Shown piece after piece: positions 52,571 through 61,465 of a stretch of 64,000 nt of DNA; position 1 is the first letter of the stretch, and each line of letters opens with the position of its first letter. The position numbers and the translations under genes were made by a program. Location of the stretch: the NCBI RefSeq assembly GCF_014202825.1, contig NZ_JACHHP010000002.1:682001-746000 (forward strand), read 5' to 3'. The notes under the pieces are model-generated. The model did not search any database and was not told where the DNA came from. It saw only the letters and a list, made by a program, of their open reading frames with translations. The DNA is from Chiayiivirga flava (lineage in GTDB: Bacteria; Pseudomonadota; Gammaproteobacteria; Xanthomonadales; Xanthomonadaceae).

Positions 52571-53398
52571 ATGCCTTTTCGATCCGCTGCCGCGTTTGTA
52601 CTGGCTGCCATTCTGCCGTTGGCCGCCGCATCCGCCGCCGAGCCGCACCCCGAGGCCGAGCTCGAGATCGGCGTGGTCGGCGACCTGGAAATCGGTCCCG
52701 ACGGCGCCGTGCGCACGTACGAGGTCACGAGCAAGCTCGCCGAACCGCTCACCGCTCTGGTGGAGCGCAAGGTGCGCGAATGGATGTTCGAGCCCATCGC
52801 CGTGGACGGCAAGCCGGTCATCGCGAAGACGCGCGCGCGCCTCACGCTGCGCGCCATCCCGCAGGGCGACGACTACCAGCTGCGCATCGAGGGCGTGCAT
52901 TTTGGCGAAGCCGCACCGTCCGCCGCGACCACGCTCAAGGCGCCGACCTACCCGCGCAACGCCATCCGCGAGGGCATCGGCGCGCGCGTGATGCTGGTCG
53001 CGCGGCTGGACGCCGACGGACGCGTGATCGAGGTGCACCCGTACCAGACCAGCCTCGACAAACCGATCAAGTCCGACTTCACAGCCAACAAATGGCGCAC
53101 CGCCTTCGAGCGCGCCAGCATCGCCGCCGTCGAAGACTGGCGCTACGATCTCACCGAGTCCATCGACGGCGCGACTGCCGGCCAGACCGTGATGATCCCG
53201 ATCCAGTATTCGCTGTCGTACGGCCGCACGTCGGCGCCAAACGAGCGCTGGCGCCAGTACATTCCCGGCCCGGTGTCGCCCGCGCCGTGGCAGGACGACA
53301 GCCGCATCGCGCAGCTCGACGACATCGGCGAAGGCGAAACACGCTCGCTGTCCTCGCGCTTCCGCCTCACCCGCGATCCCACGGGCACCGTACTCTGA
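52571..53398 (+). CDS. Periplasmic protein with TonB_C-like domain
   Basis: 275 residues. Signal peptide 1-24 (FVLAAILPLAAASAAE). Middle and C-terminal parts hold LKAPTYPRNAIREGIGARVM, VARLDADGRVIEVH and FERASIAAVEDWRYD, the pattern of TonB C-terminal (energy-transducer-like) domains, but no proline-rich stretch or TonB membrane anchor. It ends one base before the next gene, a TPR-GGDEF protein, so the two form an operon. Possibly a periplasmic input partner of that cyclase; inference only. Confidence 0.75.
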   Translation: MPFRSAAAFVLAAILPLAAASAAEPHPEAELEIGVVGDLEIGPDGAVRTYEVTSKLAEPLTALVERKVREWMFEPIAVDGKPVIAKTRARLTLRAIPQGDDYQLRIEGVHFGEAAPSAATTLKAPTYPRNAIREGIGARVMLVARLDADGRVIEVHPYQTSLDKPIKSDFTANKWRTAFERASIAAVEDWRYDLTESIDGATAGQTVMIPIQYSLSYGRTSAPNERWRQYIPGPVSPAPWQDDSRIAQLDDIGEGETRSLSSRFRLTRDPTGTVL

Positions 53399-53399
53399 G

Positions 53400-55337
53400 A
53401 TGAGACCGTCACGCACCCGGCGCAGGAGCCTGCAGGCGCTGTCGCCGGTCTGCGCCGTGCTGCTGTTCCTGGCGCTGCCGCTGGCCGCGCAGACCACGAC
53501 GGCAAGTCCCGCCGACGATCCGCACGACGCCGCGCTGGTGCGCTGCTTCGGCCTGCAGCGCAGCGAGCCGGCACAGGCGATCGCCATTGCCGAGAGCCTC
53601 CTCGCTGACGGCGCCTTGCCCGTGCTCGCCGAGATCAAGGCGCAGAGTTGCCTGGGCATGGCCAGCGCGCTGGCCGGCGACACCGGGCGCGCGCTCGCCG
53701 CCGCCGAACGCATGGAACAGCTCATCGACGCCAATCCGCAGCCGAACGCGGTGGCGCTGCGCACCTATTCGAACGCCGGCGCCATCCTGCATGCCGCCGG
53801 CCAGGTCCATCGCGCGCTGGCGCTGTACGATCGCGCCGAGCGCATTGCGCTCGCCGAGGAATCGGAGGTCGCCCAGCTCACCACGCTGATCAACGTCGCG
53901 TTGATCCACGCCGAGAACCTCGACGATCCCGACGGCGCCGAGACCCTGTTCCAGCGCGCCATCGCGCTGTCGGAACGTACCGGCACGCGCGACGTGCTGC
54001 TCGACTACAACCATGCGCGCAATCTGCTGCGGCTCGGACGCCAGCGCGAGGCGCTGGCCGCGTTCGACGCGGCCCACGCGCAGGCCGAGCGCGTCCCCAA
54101 CACGCTGATGGGTCACCGCATCGATGCCGAGCGCACCGCGTTGCGGCATGTGCTCGACGGTTCGACCGACGCCCGCGACGTGCTCGAAACCACCATCGCG
54201 GCGCAGCGCGCGCTGCCCGATCCGGCGGGCGAGGCCATCAGCCTGACCCTGCTCGCGCGGACCGAGCTCGCCGACGGCGACGCGGAGGCCGCGCTGCGCA
54301 ACGCCCGCGCGGCCGAACAGGTCGCGCAGAGCGACGCGTTCCTGCGCGAGCGGGTCGACGCGATCCGCGCCCAGGTCGCCGCCTTGCGCGCCCTGCAGCA
54401 ACCCGAGGCCGCGCTGGACCAGGCCGAGCGCGCGCACACGCTCGAACTGGGCGCGCTGCGCCGCCTGAACCTGCAGGGCCTGGCCGACCTGCAGGCCCGC
54501 CTGCAGGATGCCGACAGCGCGCGCGAACTCGAGCGCCTGCGGCTGGAACGGCAGATCCAGAACCTGAGCCTGGACCGCACCCGCCTCGCGCGCAACTGGG
54601 CCGTCGGCAGCCTGATCGCGATCGGACTCGCGGTGCTCGCCTTCGTGCTGTTCCAGCGGCGCATCAACCTGCGCCTGCGCCGCCTGAGCACGCTCGACGC
54701 GCTCACCGGCCTCATCAACCGCCGCGCCGCCACCCACCGCCTCGACGCGACGCTCGCGAACGGTGTTCCCGGCGCCAGCGCGCGCGCGCTGATCCTGCTG
54801 GTGGACATCGACCACTTCAAGCAGGTGAACGATCGCCACGGCCACGCCGTCGGCGATCTGATCCTCACCGAGCTGTCGGCGCGACTGAAGACCGGCTGCC
54901 GGCCGGACGACGTGGTGTCGCGCTGGGGCGGCGAGGAATTCCTCATCGCCTGCGGACAGGTCACGCTCGACCAGGCACGCGCGGTGGCCGAACGCCTGCG
55001 CGCGGCAATCGCCGACGTCTCGTTTCCGCTGCCGGACGGCCAGCGCGTCGCCGTCACCATCTCGATCGGCTTCGCGCCGTATCCGTTTTTTCCCGACCAC
55101 GAAGACCACGGCGCGGAAGCGTGGCAGGATGCCATCCGTCTCGCCGACCGCGCGCTGTACGCGGCCAAGCACAGCGGCCGCAACGCGTGGGTCGGGCTCT
55201 GGGGGCACGACGCCGACGGCACCGACATCGACAGCGTGCTGCGCGATCCGCTGCAGGCCGAGCGTGCGCGCCGCATCGCCATCGTCGCCAGCCGCGCGCC
55301 AAACTGGACGGGCGACGCCGCCGCCGACGCGACCTGA
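53400..55337 (+). CDS. TPR-GGDEF diguanylate cyclase
   Basis: 645 residues. Signal peptide about 1-31, TPR-type helical repeats about 40-380 (periplasmic), coiled coil 380-395, one membrane helix at about 400-420, then a GGDEF domain: LDALTGLINRRA, VDIDHFKQVNDRHGHAVGD, SRWGGEEFLIAC. The catalytic GGEEF and the inhibitory RxxD site (RPDD, five residues before) are intact, so it should be an active, product-inhibited cyclase. The start ATG is one base after the TonB_C-like gene. Confidence 0.92.
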   Translation: MRPSRTRRRSLQALSPVCAVLLFLALPLAAQTTTASPADDPHDAALVRCFGLQRSEPAQAIAIAESLLADGALPVLAEIKAQSCLGMASALAGDTGRALAAAERMEQLIDANPQPNAVALRTYSNAGAILHAAGQVHRALALYDRAERIALAEESEVAQLTTLINVALIHAENLDDPDGAETLFQRAIALSERTGTRDVLLDYNHARNLLRLGRQREALAAFDAAHAQAERVPNTLMGHRIDAERTALRHVLDGSTDARDVLETTIAAQRALPDPAGEAISLTLLARTELADGDAEAALRNARAAEQVAQSDAFLRERVDAIRAQVAALRALQQPEAALDQAERAHTLELGALRRLNLQGLADLQARLQDADSARELERLRLERQIQNLSLDRTRLARNWAVGSLIAIGLAVLAFVLFQRRINLRLRRLSTLDALTGLINRRAATHRLDATLANGVPGASARALILLVDIDHFKQVNDRHGHAVGDLILTELSARLKTGCRPDDVVSRWGGEEFLIACGQVTLDQARAVAERLRAAIADVSFPLPDGQRVAVTISIGFAPYPFFPDHEDHGAEAWQDAIRLADRALYAAKHSGRNAWVGLWGHDADGTDIDSVLRDPLQAERARRIAIVASRAPNWTGDAAADAT

Positions 55338-55346
55338 CACCGACAG

Positions 55347-56027
55347 TCACGCGCGTCGCAGCGACCAGAATCCGATATCGCGACGCGTGCGGTATCCGAT
55401 GTCGTCGTACATCCGCTTCGCGCGCAGGTTGTCGTGGCTCACGTGCAGGAAGGGCAGGCGGCCCTGCCGCAGCAGATCGTTCGTCAGCCACGCCAGCAAT
55501 CGCCGCGCGAGGCCGCGCCCGGTGAACTCCGGATGCGTGCAGATGGCGCTGATTTCCTGGCAGGTGTCGGTGGCCAGGCGTTCGCCGATCATCGCCGCCA
55601 GGCGCCCGCCGTCGTCGATGCCGAAATATCGCCCCATCGCCATCGTGCGCGGCCGGAAATAGTGCGGATACACCAGCGCGGTGAGGGCCAGCACGTCGGC
55701 GCGCCGGGATTCGTCCAGCGTCACGATCGGAGGCCCGTCGACGGCCGCCAGCGGTTCGCCGCATGTCATCTGCGCCAGCGGCGCATGGGCGTGCAGACTC
55801 CACGCGTCCGACACGTCCGGTGCGTGGCCGAGCAGATACATGGTCTCGTCGCGTGCCACCAGCGATTCCAGCGTGGCGTCCGCGACGGTCGCGCAGTCGG
55901 CCCGCACCCCGACGAAGGGCGCCATGTCCGCGGGGTAGCGCAGCGCCGTCGCGTCGCCGATGGCGCAATGCGCATGACGGCCGTGCAGCGCGGCCCAGAT
56001 GGGATTGTCGAGTGCGGCGTCGTTCAT
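55347..56027 (-). CDS. GNAT-family N-acetyltransferase
   Basis: 226 residues from MNDAALDNPIW. The C-terminal half is a GNAT of the FR47-like kind: ISAICTHPEFTGRGLARRLL and SHDNLRAKRMYDDIGYRTRR. The N-terminal half is a degenerate GNAT-like half with LVARDETMYLLGHAPD. Cytoplasmic; substrate unknown. Convergent with the GGDEF gene. Confidence 0.86.
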   Translation of the reverse strand: MNDAALDNPIWAALHGRHAHCAIGDATALRYPADMAPFVGVRADCATVADATLESLVARDETMYLLGHAPDVSDAWSLHAHAPLAQMTCGEPLAAVDGPPIVTLDESRRADVLALTALVYPHYFRPRTMAMGRYFGIDDGGRLAAMIGERLATDTCQEISAICTHPEFTGRGLARRLLAWLTNDLLRQGRLPFLHVSHDNLRAKRMYDDIGYRTRRDIGFWSLRRA

Positions 56028-56210
56028 GCCGCCGGCCGCCCGCACCGCATCGCCGGCGCGGCGGGTTCACCGATGTCGCGCATGCACGCTCCGGACGCAT
56101 CTGTCGATGCCGCGCAGGATGGACCATCGCGGCGTTGTCCGGCAATCGGATTTCGACACGCTCCGCGCACGTTCCGGCGATACGCCGATGCGCGGCGGAA
56201 CGGGTTCCCG

Positions 56211-56612
56211 TCAGGCGATCGAACGCGCCACGGCAATCAGCACCACGCAGCCGAACGCGATCGATGCCGCGCCCAGCAGGCCCAGATGCCGGACCGCACG
56301 CGCCACCGACCACGCCGCGAACCGGCGGTGCAGTCGCCACGGCACCAGCGCCAGCACGGCCGTCGTGACCAGCAGCACCCAGCCTGCAATCGCGAATCCC
56401 GTCGACCACGGCAGACGCTCCGCATGCAGCACCAACGCGCCGCCCACCCACACGCGCACTGCAAGCTCGAGCGCGTGCAGCCGCGCCGATCCGGCAAACC
56501 CGAACAGGAACCGTCGCGCCAGCGCAGGCGCCGCGAATGCCGCCACGCCGAGCAGCAGCAGATACAGGCCCGCCAGCGTCACCGTTGCGGCGGCAAGAAG
56601 CTGCATCAGCAT
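56211..56612 (-). CDS. Small integral membrane protein, unknown
   Basis: 133 residues with four hydrophobic segments (about 4-30, 45-62, 70-90, 105-130) separated by Arg-rich loops. Starts MLMQLLAAATVTLAGLYLLL. I do not recognise the family (DUF4345-like proteins have a similar four-helix plan). Alone between a GNAT and DUF2200 genes on the same strand. Confidence 0.65.
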   Translation of the reverse strand: MLMQLLAAATVTLAGLYLLLLGVAAFAAPALARRFLFGFAGSARLHALELAVRVWVGGALVLHAERLPWSTGFAIAGWVLLVTTAVLALVPWRLHRRFAAWSVARAVRHLGLLGAASIAFGCVVLIAVARSIA

Positions 56613-56715
56613 GTCAGCGCGCACGCGCGCGCTGCGCACGAAACGTCCGTGGCCGCGCGGCAACGCTGCAAGACAACCGGTAGCACGGCACGACGCGTCG
56701 TCGACACCGGCGCAC

Positions 56716-57066
56716 CTACCGCATGACCTTCTCGACCGCCTTGCCCTTCGCAAGCTCGTCGATCAGCTTGTCCAGATACCGGACGTTCCGCACCAGCGGA
56801 TCCTCGATCTCCTCCACGCGCACCCCGCAGATGGTGCCGCGGATAAGCGAACGGTTGGGGTGCAGGGCCGGCGCCTCGGCGAAAAACGTCCGGAAATCGC
56901 TTTCCGTGTCGATCTGCCGCTGCAGGTCCGCCGCGCTGTAGCCGGTCAGCCAGCAGATGACGCGATCCACCTCGGCACGGGTGCGGTTCTTGCGCTCGGC
57001 TTTCTCGACATACAGCGGATACACCTTCGAGAACTTCATTGCGGGAATGCGATCATCGTTTTTCAT
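56716..57066 (-). CDS. DUF2200-family protein
   Basis: 116 residues: [52 protein letters not shown] and [20 protein letters not shown] are the full DUF2200 pattern. Cytoplasmic, helical, function unknown. GGAG-type ribosome site (CGGAGGATCGATG) just before the ATG. Confidence 0.92.
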   Translation of the reverse strand: MKNDDRIPAMKFSKVYPLYVEKAERKNRTRAEVDRVICWLTGYSAADLQRQIDTESDFRTFFAEAPALHPNRSLIRGTICGVRVEEIEDPLVRNVRYLDKLIDELAKGKAVEKVMR

Positions 57067-57175
57067 CGATCCTCCGGCTCGGCCAATAACCCATGCTCGC
57101 CGTTGTGCGTCGGCGGCTCAAGCGCCCCGATTCGGCTCACGGGACATCATCGGGATGCACGCAAGCAATCGCCAC

Positions 57176-57550
57176 TCACCGCGCATCGCACGCATCCCTG
57201 CACCGGACGATGGCGGCGCGGAGCGTCGTCCACCAGCCGGACGCGTACGGATGCAGCCACCTGCGCGGCAACGGTTTTCCGAAGCGCGACGTGCGAAGCA
57301 CACGCGCCTTGAGCCACGCGATGTCGAACCCCGCCCATTCCGGCACCGGCGACAGGCCGAGATTGAACGACACCGCTGGCCGTACCTCGTTCCAGAAGAT
57401 GGCTTCGAGCTCGTCCAGCGTGTACTTGGACTCGGCACATGCGCGCGCGATCGCGGGAAGGAGAATGGCCGGATCGGTGTCCATCCAGACCTGCTGCATC
57501 CAGTCCCACACCGGTGCGCGATCGTCGATGTCTTCGCTTGGTGGTCTCAC
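57176..57550 (-). CDS. DUF7079-like small protein
   Basis: About 124 residues: VWDWMQQVWMDTDPAILLPA, KYTLDELEAIFWNEVRPAVS, WAGFDIAWLKARVL. The pattern matches short proteins annotated DUF7079; function unknown. The start is uncertain: a GTG at 57550 gives the family's length, while another at 57622 adds 24 unlikely residues. Confidence 0.7.
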   Translation of the reverse strand: MRPPSEDIDDRAPVWDWMQQVWMDTDPAILLPAIARACAESKYTLDELEAIFWNEVRPAVSFNLGLSPVPEWAGFDIAWLKARVLRTSRFGKPLPRRWLHPYASGWWTTLRAAIVRCRDACDAR

Positions 57551-57758
57551 GGTGGCCACACCCGGGTCAGGAGCCGCTGTTCCGCAGCGGTCCGCGGGAA
57601 GCGAGCATAGCGTCGGCAGCACACCCGATCACGCGAAGTCCGCGGGACGCACGACACCCATCCGTCGACGGGCGCAGCCACAGCCCGCCCGCGAAACGCC
57701 AGACGCGTCGTGCAGGCTTGCGCTACCGCCATCGGGCGAATCACGGGAATCTGCTCGA

Positions 57759-58715
57759 ATGAAACCAATGCGTGCATCGACTCTCGGCATCACATTGCTT
57801 GCGTTCGCCTCGGCAGCCGCGTTCGCGAACGACGCGGTCGCCGTCGACGCGCGTGCACAGGTTCGGGAGTTTGCGATCTGGCCGGAAGGTTCGGCCATCC
57901 TGCGGCAAGGCATCGAGGCACTCGCCGGGCAAGAACATGCGATCACGCATCCTTCGCTGCTGGTCCATTCGCCGGCCGCCTCGTCGTCGCGCACGGCGGC
58001 GCTGGTGTTTCCCGGCGGCGGCTACAAGGCGGTCGCAGTCGGCCCGCACAGCACGCTCGGCCCGGACGGCGCGGATGTCTGCAAGTGGCTGACCGATGCC
58101 GGCGTCACCTGCGTGCTGTTGAAGTATCGCGTGCCCAATACCGGCTGCAACTGGAATCCCGTCACCCGCCGGCACGATGCGCCGGACGTGCCGATGGCAC
58201 TGCAGGACGCGCAACGCGCCATCTCGATGATTCGCCATCGCGCCGACGAACTGGACATCGACCCGCGCAGGATCGGCGTGATCGGCTTCTCGGCCGGCGG
58301 CAACCTGGCCGTGCTTTCGAGCACGGCCTTCGAGCACCGCGTCTACGCACCGATCGACGCAATCGACGCGGTCAGTTCTCGCCCCGACTTCGCGATTCCG
58401 GTGTATCCGGGCCACATGACGATGGAGCACAAGAACAAGCGGCCCAGAAACCTCGCGGCGCAGGAACTCAATACCGACATCGTGGTGTCGCCGCGCGTCC
58501 CGCCGACACTGCTGATCCACGCGAAGGACGATCCCGTCGATCCCGTGCACTATTCGCTGGTCTACGAACGCGAACTGAGGAAGGCCGGAGGCGATGTCAC
58601 GCTCAAGCTGTACGAAAACGGCGGGCATGCGTTCGGCGTCAGAAAACAGGGCACCGACTCGGACCGCTGGACCGACGACGCGCTGGCGTGGCTGAAGAAC
58701 ATCGGCATGCTCTGA
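57759..58715 (+). CDS. Secreted alpha/beta-hydrolase esterase
   Basis: 318 residues. Signal peptide 1-23 (LGITLLAFASAAAFAND). Oxyanion-hole motif FPGGGYKAV, nucleophile in VIGFSAGGNLAV, acid in LLIHAKDDPVDPVHY and catalytic His in YENGGHAFGVRKQGTDSD, all in the order of acetyl-xylan-esterase/endo-xylanase-type hydrolases (BD-FAE-like). Probably a periplasmic carbohydrate esterase; substrate not determined. Alone in its transcription unit. Confidence 0.88.
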   Translation: MKPMRASTLGITLLAFASAAAFANDAVAVDARAQVREFAIWPEGSAILRQGIEALAGQEHAITHPSLLVHSPAASSSRTAALVFPGGGYKAVAVGPHSTLGPDGADVCKWLTDAGVTCVLLKYRVPNTGCNWNPVTRRHDAPDVPMALQDAQRAISMIRHRADELDIDPRRIGVIGFSAGGNLAVLSSTAFEHRVYAPIDAIDAVSSRPDFAIPVYPGHMTMEHKNKRPRNLAAQELNTDIVVSPRVPPTLLIHAKDDPVDPVHYSLVYERELRKAGGDVTLKLYENGGHAFGVRKQGTDSDRWTDDALAWLKNIGML

Positions 58716-58890
58716 CCGCGACCGGCAGGCGTGGCTGCAGCCGGTCCTGACGTCGATTCGCACGCGCACGCGGCCCCCGCATCGGCTGGACGTCGACGCG
58801 GCACCCGCGTCAGGCGCCGCACACGCCGCTGCCGCAACCGGGCAGCCGACGCCGGAACCGCGTCGCCGGCGCGGACGCAGCGCGAAGACA

Positions 58891-59247
58891 TCAGGCGTCG
58901 CCCCACGTGCTGACACACACCTCGTGAAACTGCAGTTCTGGCCGAAGACCGGAATAGTTCGGGAGGTCGGCAGCCAGCAGGGCGCCCGCAGCCAACACCG
59001 CGGTCCTGGCCTGCGCGAGCGTGGAAAAATAGGCGTTCGACGTGGCAATCACCGCGCCCGCTGTCGGTGGACCATCGATCAGCGCGCGCGAGCACTCGAA
59101 GCGGATCATGCCCAGCGGTTGCAGCAGTTGTCCGGCAAGGCGCGCGTGTTCCGTGGTGTAGTAATCGTGATCGAACCAGGCGTCGGCGGCCCAGCGGTAG
59201 ATGCCGACGACCTTGACGCGCTTGATCGCACCGACGCCGGAAGACAT
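58891..59247 (-). CDS. EthD-domain protein
   Basis: 118 residues from MSSGVGAIKRVKVVGIYRWA. The pattern WFDHDYYTTEHARLAGQLLQPLG and the ferredoxin-like fold length fit EthD/dimeric alpha-beta barrel proteins. Function unknown; relatives degrade small organic molecules. Last gene with chromosomal base composition before the cassette array. Confidence 0.85.
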   Translation of the reverse strand: MSSGVGAIKRVKVVGIYRWAADAWFDHDYYTTEHARLAGQLLQPLGMIRFECSRALIDGPPTAGAVIATSNAYFSTLAQARTAVLAAGALLAADLPNYSGLRPELQFHEVCVSTWGDA

Positions 59248-59344
59248 GGCAGTGACCCGTGCTGTGGGAGGGGAGGCATGCCGGCACCGCGCCGCGAAGC
59301 GGCTGCGGCGCGGTTGAAATCCGACCGGCGTCTGCGCGACGACG

Positions 59345-59542
59345 TTACTGCGTCCCCGGCACGGGCGGGGTGTCCTCGATTGCGGATTGGATCGCCGACG
59401 AGAGATCGCTGCCGTCGGCCGCCATCGGCGCCGCGCGGGCGCACATGTCCGCCGCGGAACCACCGACCCATTGTTCGTACGGATCGGTCCGGACGGTGGC
59501 GAAGTCGGTCCATCCTTCCCGCGTTGCCCGAATCGATCTCAT
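59345..59542 (-). CDS. Short ORF after repeat B
   Basis: 65 residues beginning MRSIRATREGWTDFATVRTD. Its start lies at the end of repeat B, in the same place where the cassette ORF at 60479 starts after repeat A, so both begin MRS. No family recognised; it may be a remnant cassette fused to chromosomal DNA. Confidence 0.4.
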   Translation of the reverse strand: MRSIRATREGWTDFATVRTDPYEQWVGGSAADMCARAAPMAADGSDLSSAIQSAIEDTPPVPGTQ

Positions 59543-59688
59543 GCAAGCGTGTCGGTCCCCGGACCTGCCAAGCCGATAACTCTGATGGCGAGCTCCCGCC
59601 GATTGAGCGTGTGGCCCAGGTCCGCGGATTCCATGATGGCCCGAGCGATCACGCTCACCCCAAGGCCGAATAGACGACTGCAACCGCA
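59535..59688 (-). repeat. Repeat B (copy of a 150-bp array repeat)
   Basis: Direct repeat of the segment at 60852-61001 at roughly 70-80% identity. Shared words on the minus strand: GCGGTTGCA, TATTCGGC, CATCATGGAATCCGCG, GTTATCGGCTTGGC, GGGGACCGACACGCTTGCAT then GAGATC. It follows the stop of the cassette ORF at 59745 where an attC should be. Confidence 0.8.
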
Positions 59689-59744
59689 ACGACTTGCCAC
59701 GATTTAGACGGGATCAGTTAACAGAGGAGTCCATAGATGAACTT

Positions 59745-60392
59745 TCAGGTGCCCACGCGCTCACAGAGCTGGATCGCTTTCGGGCACTTGATGTCAATGA
59801 AGGGGCGCGGTGTTCCATCACAGAACCAAACCATTCTGTACTCCGACTCTGCTGCGAACCTCGCCTGCTTGATGAAGAACTTGTTCCTCATGTGGTTTCC
59901 TACGACGGAGTTTTGCCTTTCCATCCAGCGTTCAGGATCTTCTCCGTCCTCGGGCGGGGAGAAACTATGGTCATCTGTTGCCTCGTAGAACGTATTTTTA
60001 CGATAGATGCAAGGCCCTTCGGTTCCTCCAATGAACCCAGGTATCTGCCTAGCCAAAGTAGCCGAAAAGGCAAGCGTATCCTTTATTCTGATGCCCGCGT
60101 ATCCGTCGCCGGGGTGGACTTCCGTCATTGATCCACACAGTACGTATGCTTCTTGCCCATTGAAGGCGATTGCGGAGAGATTTGATTTTGGAGATACGAT
60201 CTTCATCGCGGCCTTCCCTTCTTCTGAGTCTCTCCGAGTCTCATCCGGATGCTTACAGAACGACTCAAACGAACTGAGTCGAAGTGAGCCGTCCTTGAAG
60301 AAGGCGTCCACGTACTCGCGATGCATTCGACGATCAACGACGGGCGTGCGAACTTCCCAATTATAGCCGATCGGAAGATTCAGAATTGACAT
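59745..60392 (-). CDS. Cassette ORF, DUF2971-like
   Basis: 215 residues; the ATG lies six bases after attC-g, as for a cassette gene. FFKDGSLRLSSFESFCKHPD, TRRDSEEGK and KFFIKQARFAAESEYRMVWF resemble DUF2971-type proteins, which have the same order of a LR.S.F..., R.D.EG and E.EYR motif. Lowest GC of the window. Its own attC is not visible; repeat B follows its stop. Confidence 0.6.
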   Translation of the reverse strand: MSILNLPIGYNWEVRTPVVDRRMHREYVDAFFKDGSLRLSSFESFCKHPDETRRDSEEGKAAMKIVSPKSNLSAIAFNGQEAYVLCGSMTEVHPGDGYAGIRIKDTLAFSATLARQIPGFIGGTEGPCIYRKNTFYEATDDHSFSPPEDGEDPERWMERQNSVVGNHMRNKFFIKQARFAAESEYRMVWFCDGTPRPFIDIKCPKAIQLCERVGT

Positions 60393-60397
60393 TGGCT

Positions 60398-60484
60398 ACC
60401 TAACGTCGAGTTAAGCCGCCGCGCACGACGGCGTTGGATGAATGCGACGAACTGTTCGCGGTCGGCTTAGAAACTTAGTTAGAC
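60398..60484 (-). other. attC site g (87 bp)
   Basis: Outer core sites GTTAGAC (60484-60478 side) and ACCTAAC (60398-60404) with inner TTAAGCCGCCGCGC and GCGGTCGGCTTAGA arms that pair. It supplies the TAA stop of the cassette ORF to its right (TTA at 60479-60481). Confidence 0.85.
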
Positions 60485-60859
60485 CTGTGAGGGCGAGCCA
60501 AACGGAACAAGCCGCTCGATAGGCGGCATTGTATCTGGAGTGCTTTGGCCGTCAATTGACCAGAGCTCGAGACCGCCCAACAGACCATCTTGCTCAAATA
60601 CAAACGCGCCACAAAGGTGGCCTTGCTCGGTACTCCATTGATAGTCGGAGAGAATGCGCACAGCGGGATCGGCCGGCCGCTTCCCGTTGATGGAAAAATC
60701 GATGCTGGCGCAACCACAACCGCAGCGCCCAGTAACACGGGCGAGTTGAAGCTGCTCCAGGAAAGCGGAATTGTCTCCGGTGCCGTGCGCAAGTAACCAG
60801 CGCACTACCGCGAGCTCATCAGGAGCTAGCGGACGGTCGATAGCCAGATTTGATCTCAT
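60479..60859 (-). CDS. Cassette ORF, Cys-rich-motif hypothetical family
   Basis: 126 residues from MRSNLAIDRPLAPDELAVVR; a longer frame upstream only reads through repeat A. It has VTGRCGCGCASIDFSINGK, a CxCxC motif I know from a widespread small family often found in cassette arrays and accessory regions, followed by FVFEQDGLLGGLELWSIDG. Function unknown. The stop TAA lies in attC-g. Confidence 0.7.
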   Translation of the reverse strand: MRSNLAIDRPLAPDELAVVRWLLAHGTGDNSAFLEQLQLARVTGRCGCGCASIDFSINGKRPADPAVRILSDYQWSTEQGHLCGAFVFEQDGLLGGLELWSIDGQSTPDTMPPIERLVPFGSPSQV

Positions 60860-61001
60860 GCAAGCGTGTCGGTCCCCGATGCAGCCAAGCCGATAACAAT
60901 GTTGGTCCACGCTACCGCTTGAACATATGGCCCTGCGTCGCGGATTCCATGATGGCTCGGGCTCGATGCCCAACAAAGCCGAATACACGAATGCAACCGC
61001 A
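60852..61001 (-). repeat. Repeat A (copy of a 150-bp array repeat)
   Basis: Direct repeat of 59535-59688. It fills the space between the stop of the membrane-protein ORF at 61082 and the start of the ORF at 60479 where no canonical attC is found. The last bases encode the initiating MRS of the next ORF. Confidence 0.8.
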
Positions 61002-61081
61002 CCGTCTTGGTGAGATCGAAACACACGCGTCAGCAGGAAGGGAGCAGAAACAGAATCAGGAACGATCAACCACAACTGCCG

Positions 61082-61378
61082 TCAGGGGTTGAGGGAGGAG
61101 TCCATGCATGAATTGTTCAGCGACACGACTAGCAGAATCAAGACGGCAAGTGTAGGCAGCAACCACCGTGAGGAAACCACCGCGATGGCGGCAACGGCGA
61201 GGAATCCTCTCAAGGCCTCAGGCCAGTGAGCGCAACCGGCTTCTAGCGTAAGCCACCCTGTGGCGCTACATCCAACGAATGGGCCGAAGTAGACAGGGAT
61301 GATGGATGCGGCAATGGCAAGTGCCGCGGCAGCTCCGCCTCTTGCGATCCAAAATGCTTGCGAGGTCGTGAACAACAA
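61082..61378 (-). CDS. Cassette ORF, small membrane protein
   Basis: 98 residues from a TTG directly beside attC-f (start uncertain). Two to three hydrophobic segments (AAAALAIAASIIPVYFGPFV, LRGFLAVAAIAVVSS, LLPTLAVLILLVVSL). No family recognised. No attC follows its stop; repeat A does, so this ORF and the next may be in one two-gene cassette between attC-f and attC-g. Confidence 0.6.
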   Translation of the reverse strand: MLFTTSQAFWIARGGAAAALAIAASIIPVYFGPFVGCSATGWLTLEAGCAHWPEALRGFLAVAAIAVVSSRWLLPTLAVLILLVVSLNNSCMDSSLNP

Positions 61379-61379
61379 C

Positions 61380-61465
61380 GTCTAACACCTAAGTTAAGCC
61401 GCCGCCCGAGAGCGTGCGGATAAAGCGAAGAACTCTCACCCGTCGGCTTGAACGCATAGTTAGAA
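61380..61465 (-). other. attC site f (86 bp)
   Basis: Core sites GTCTAAC and GTTAGAA. Inner arms TTAAGCCGCCGCCCGAGAG and CTCTCACCCGTCGGCTTGAA pair over most of their length. Nearly the same sequence as attC-e. It gives the TAA stop of the ankyrin cassette ORF. Confidence 0.93.

Noticed and set aside
58891-59463. 190-residue version of the EthD protein
   Set aside because: The first 72 residues are low-complexity Arg-rich; the EthD domain starts at the ATG at 59247.
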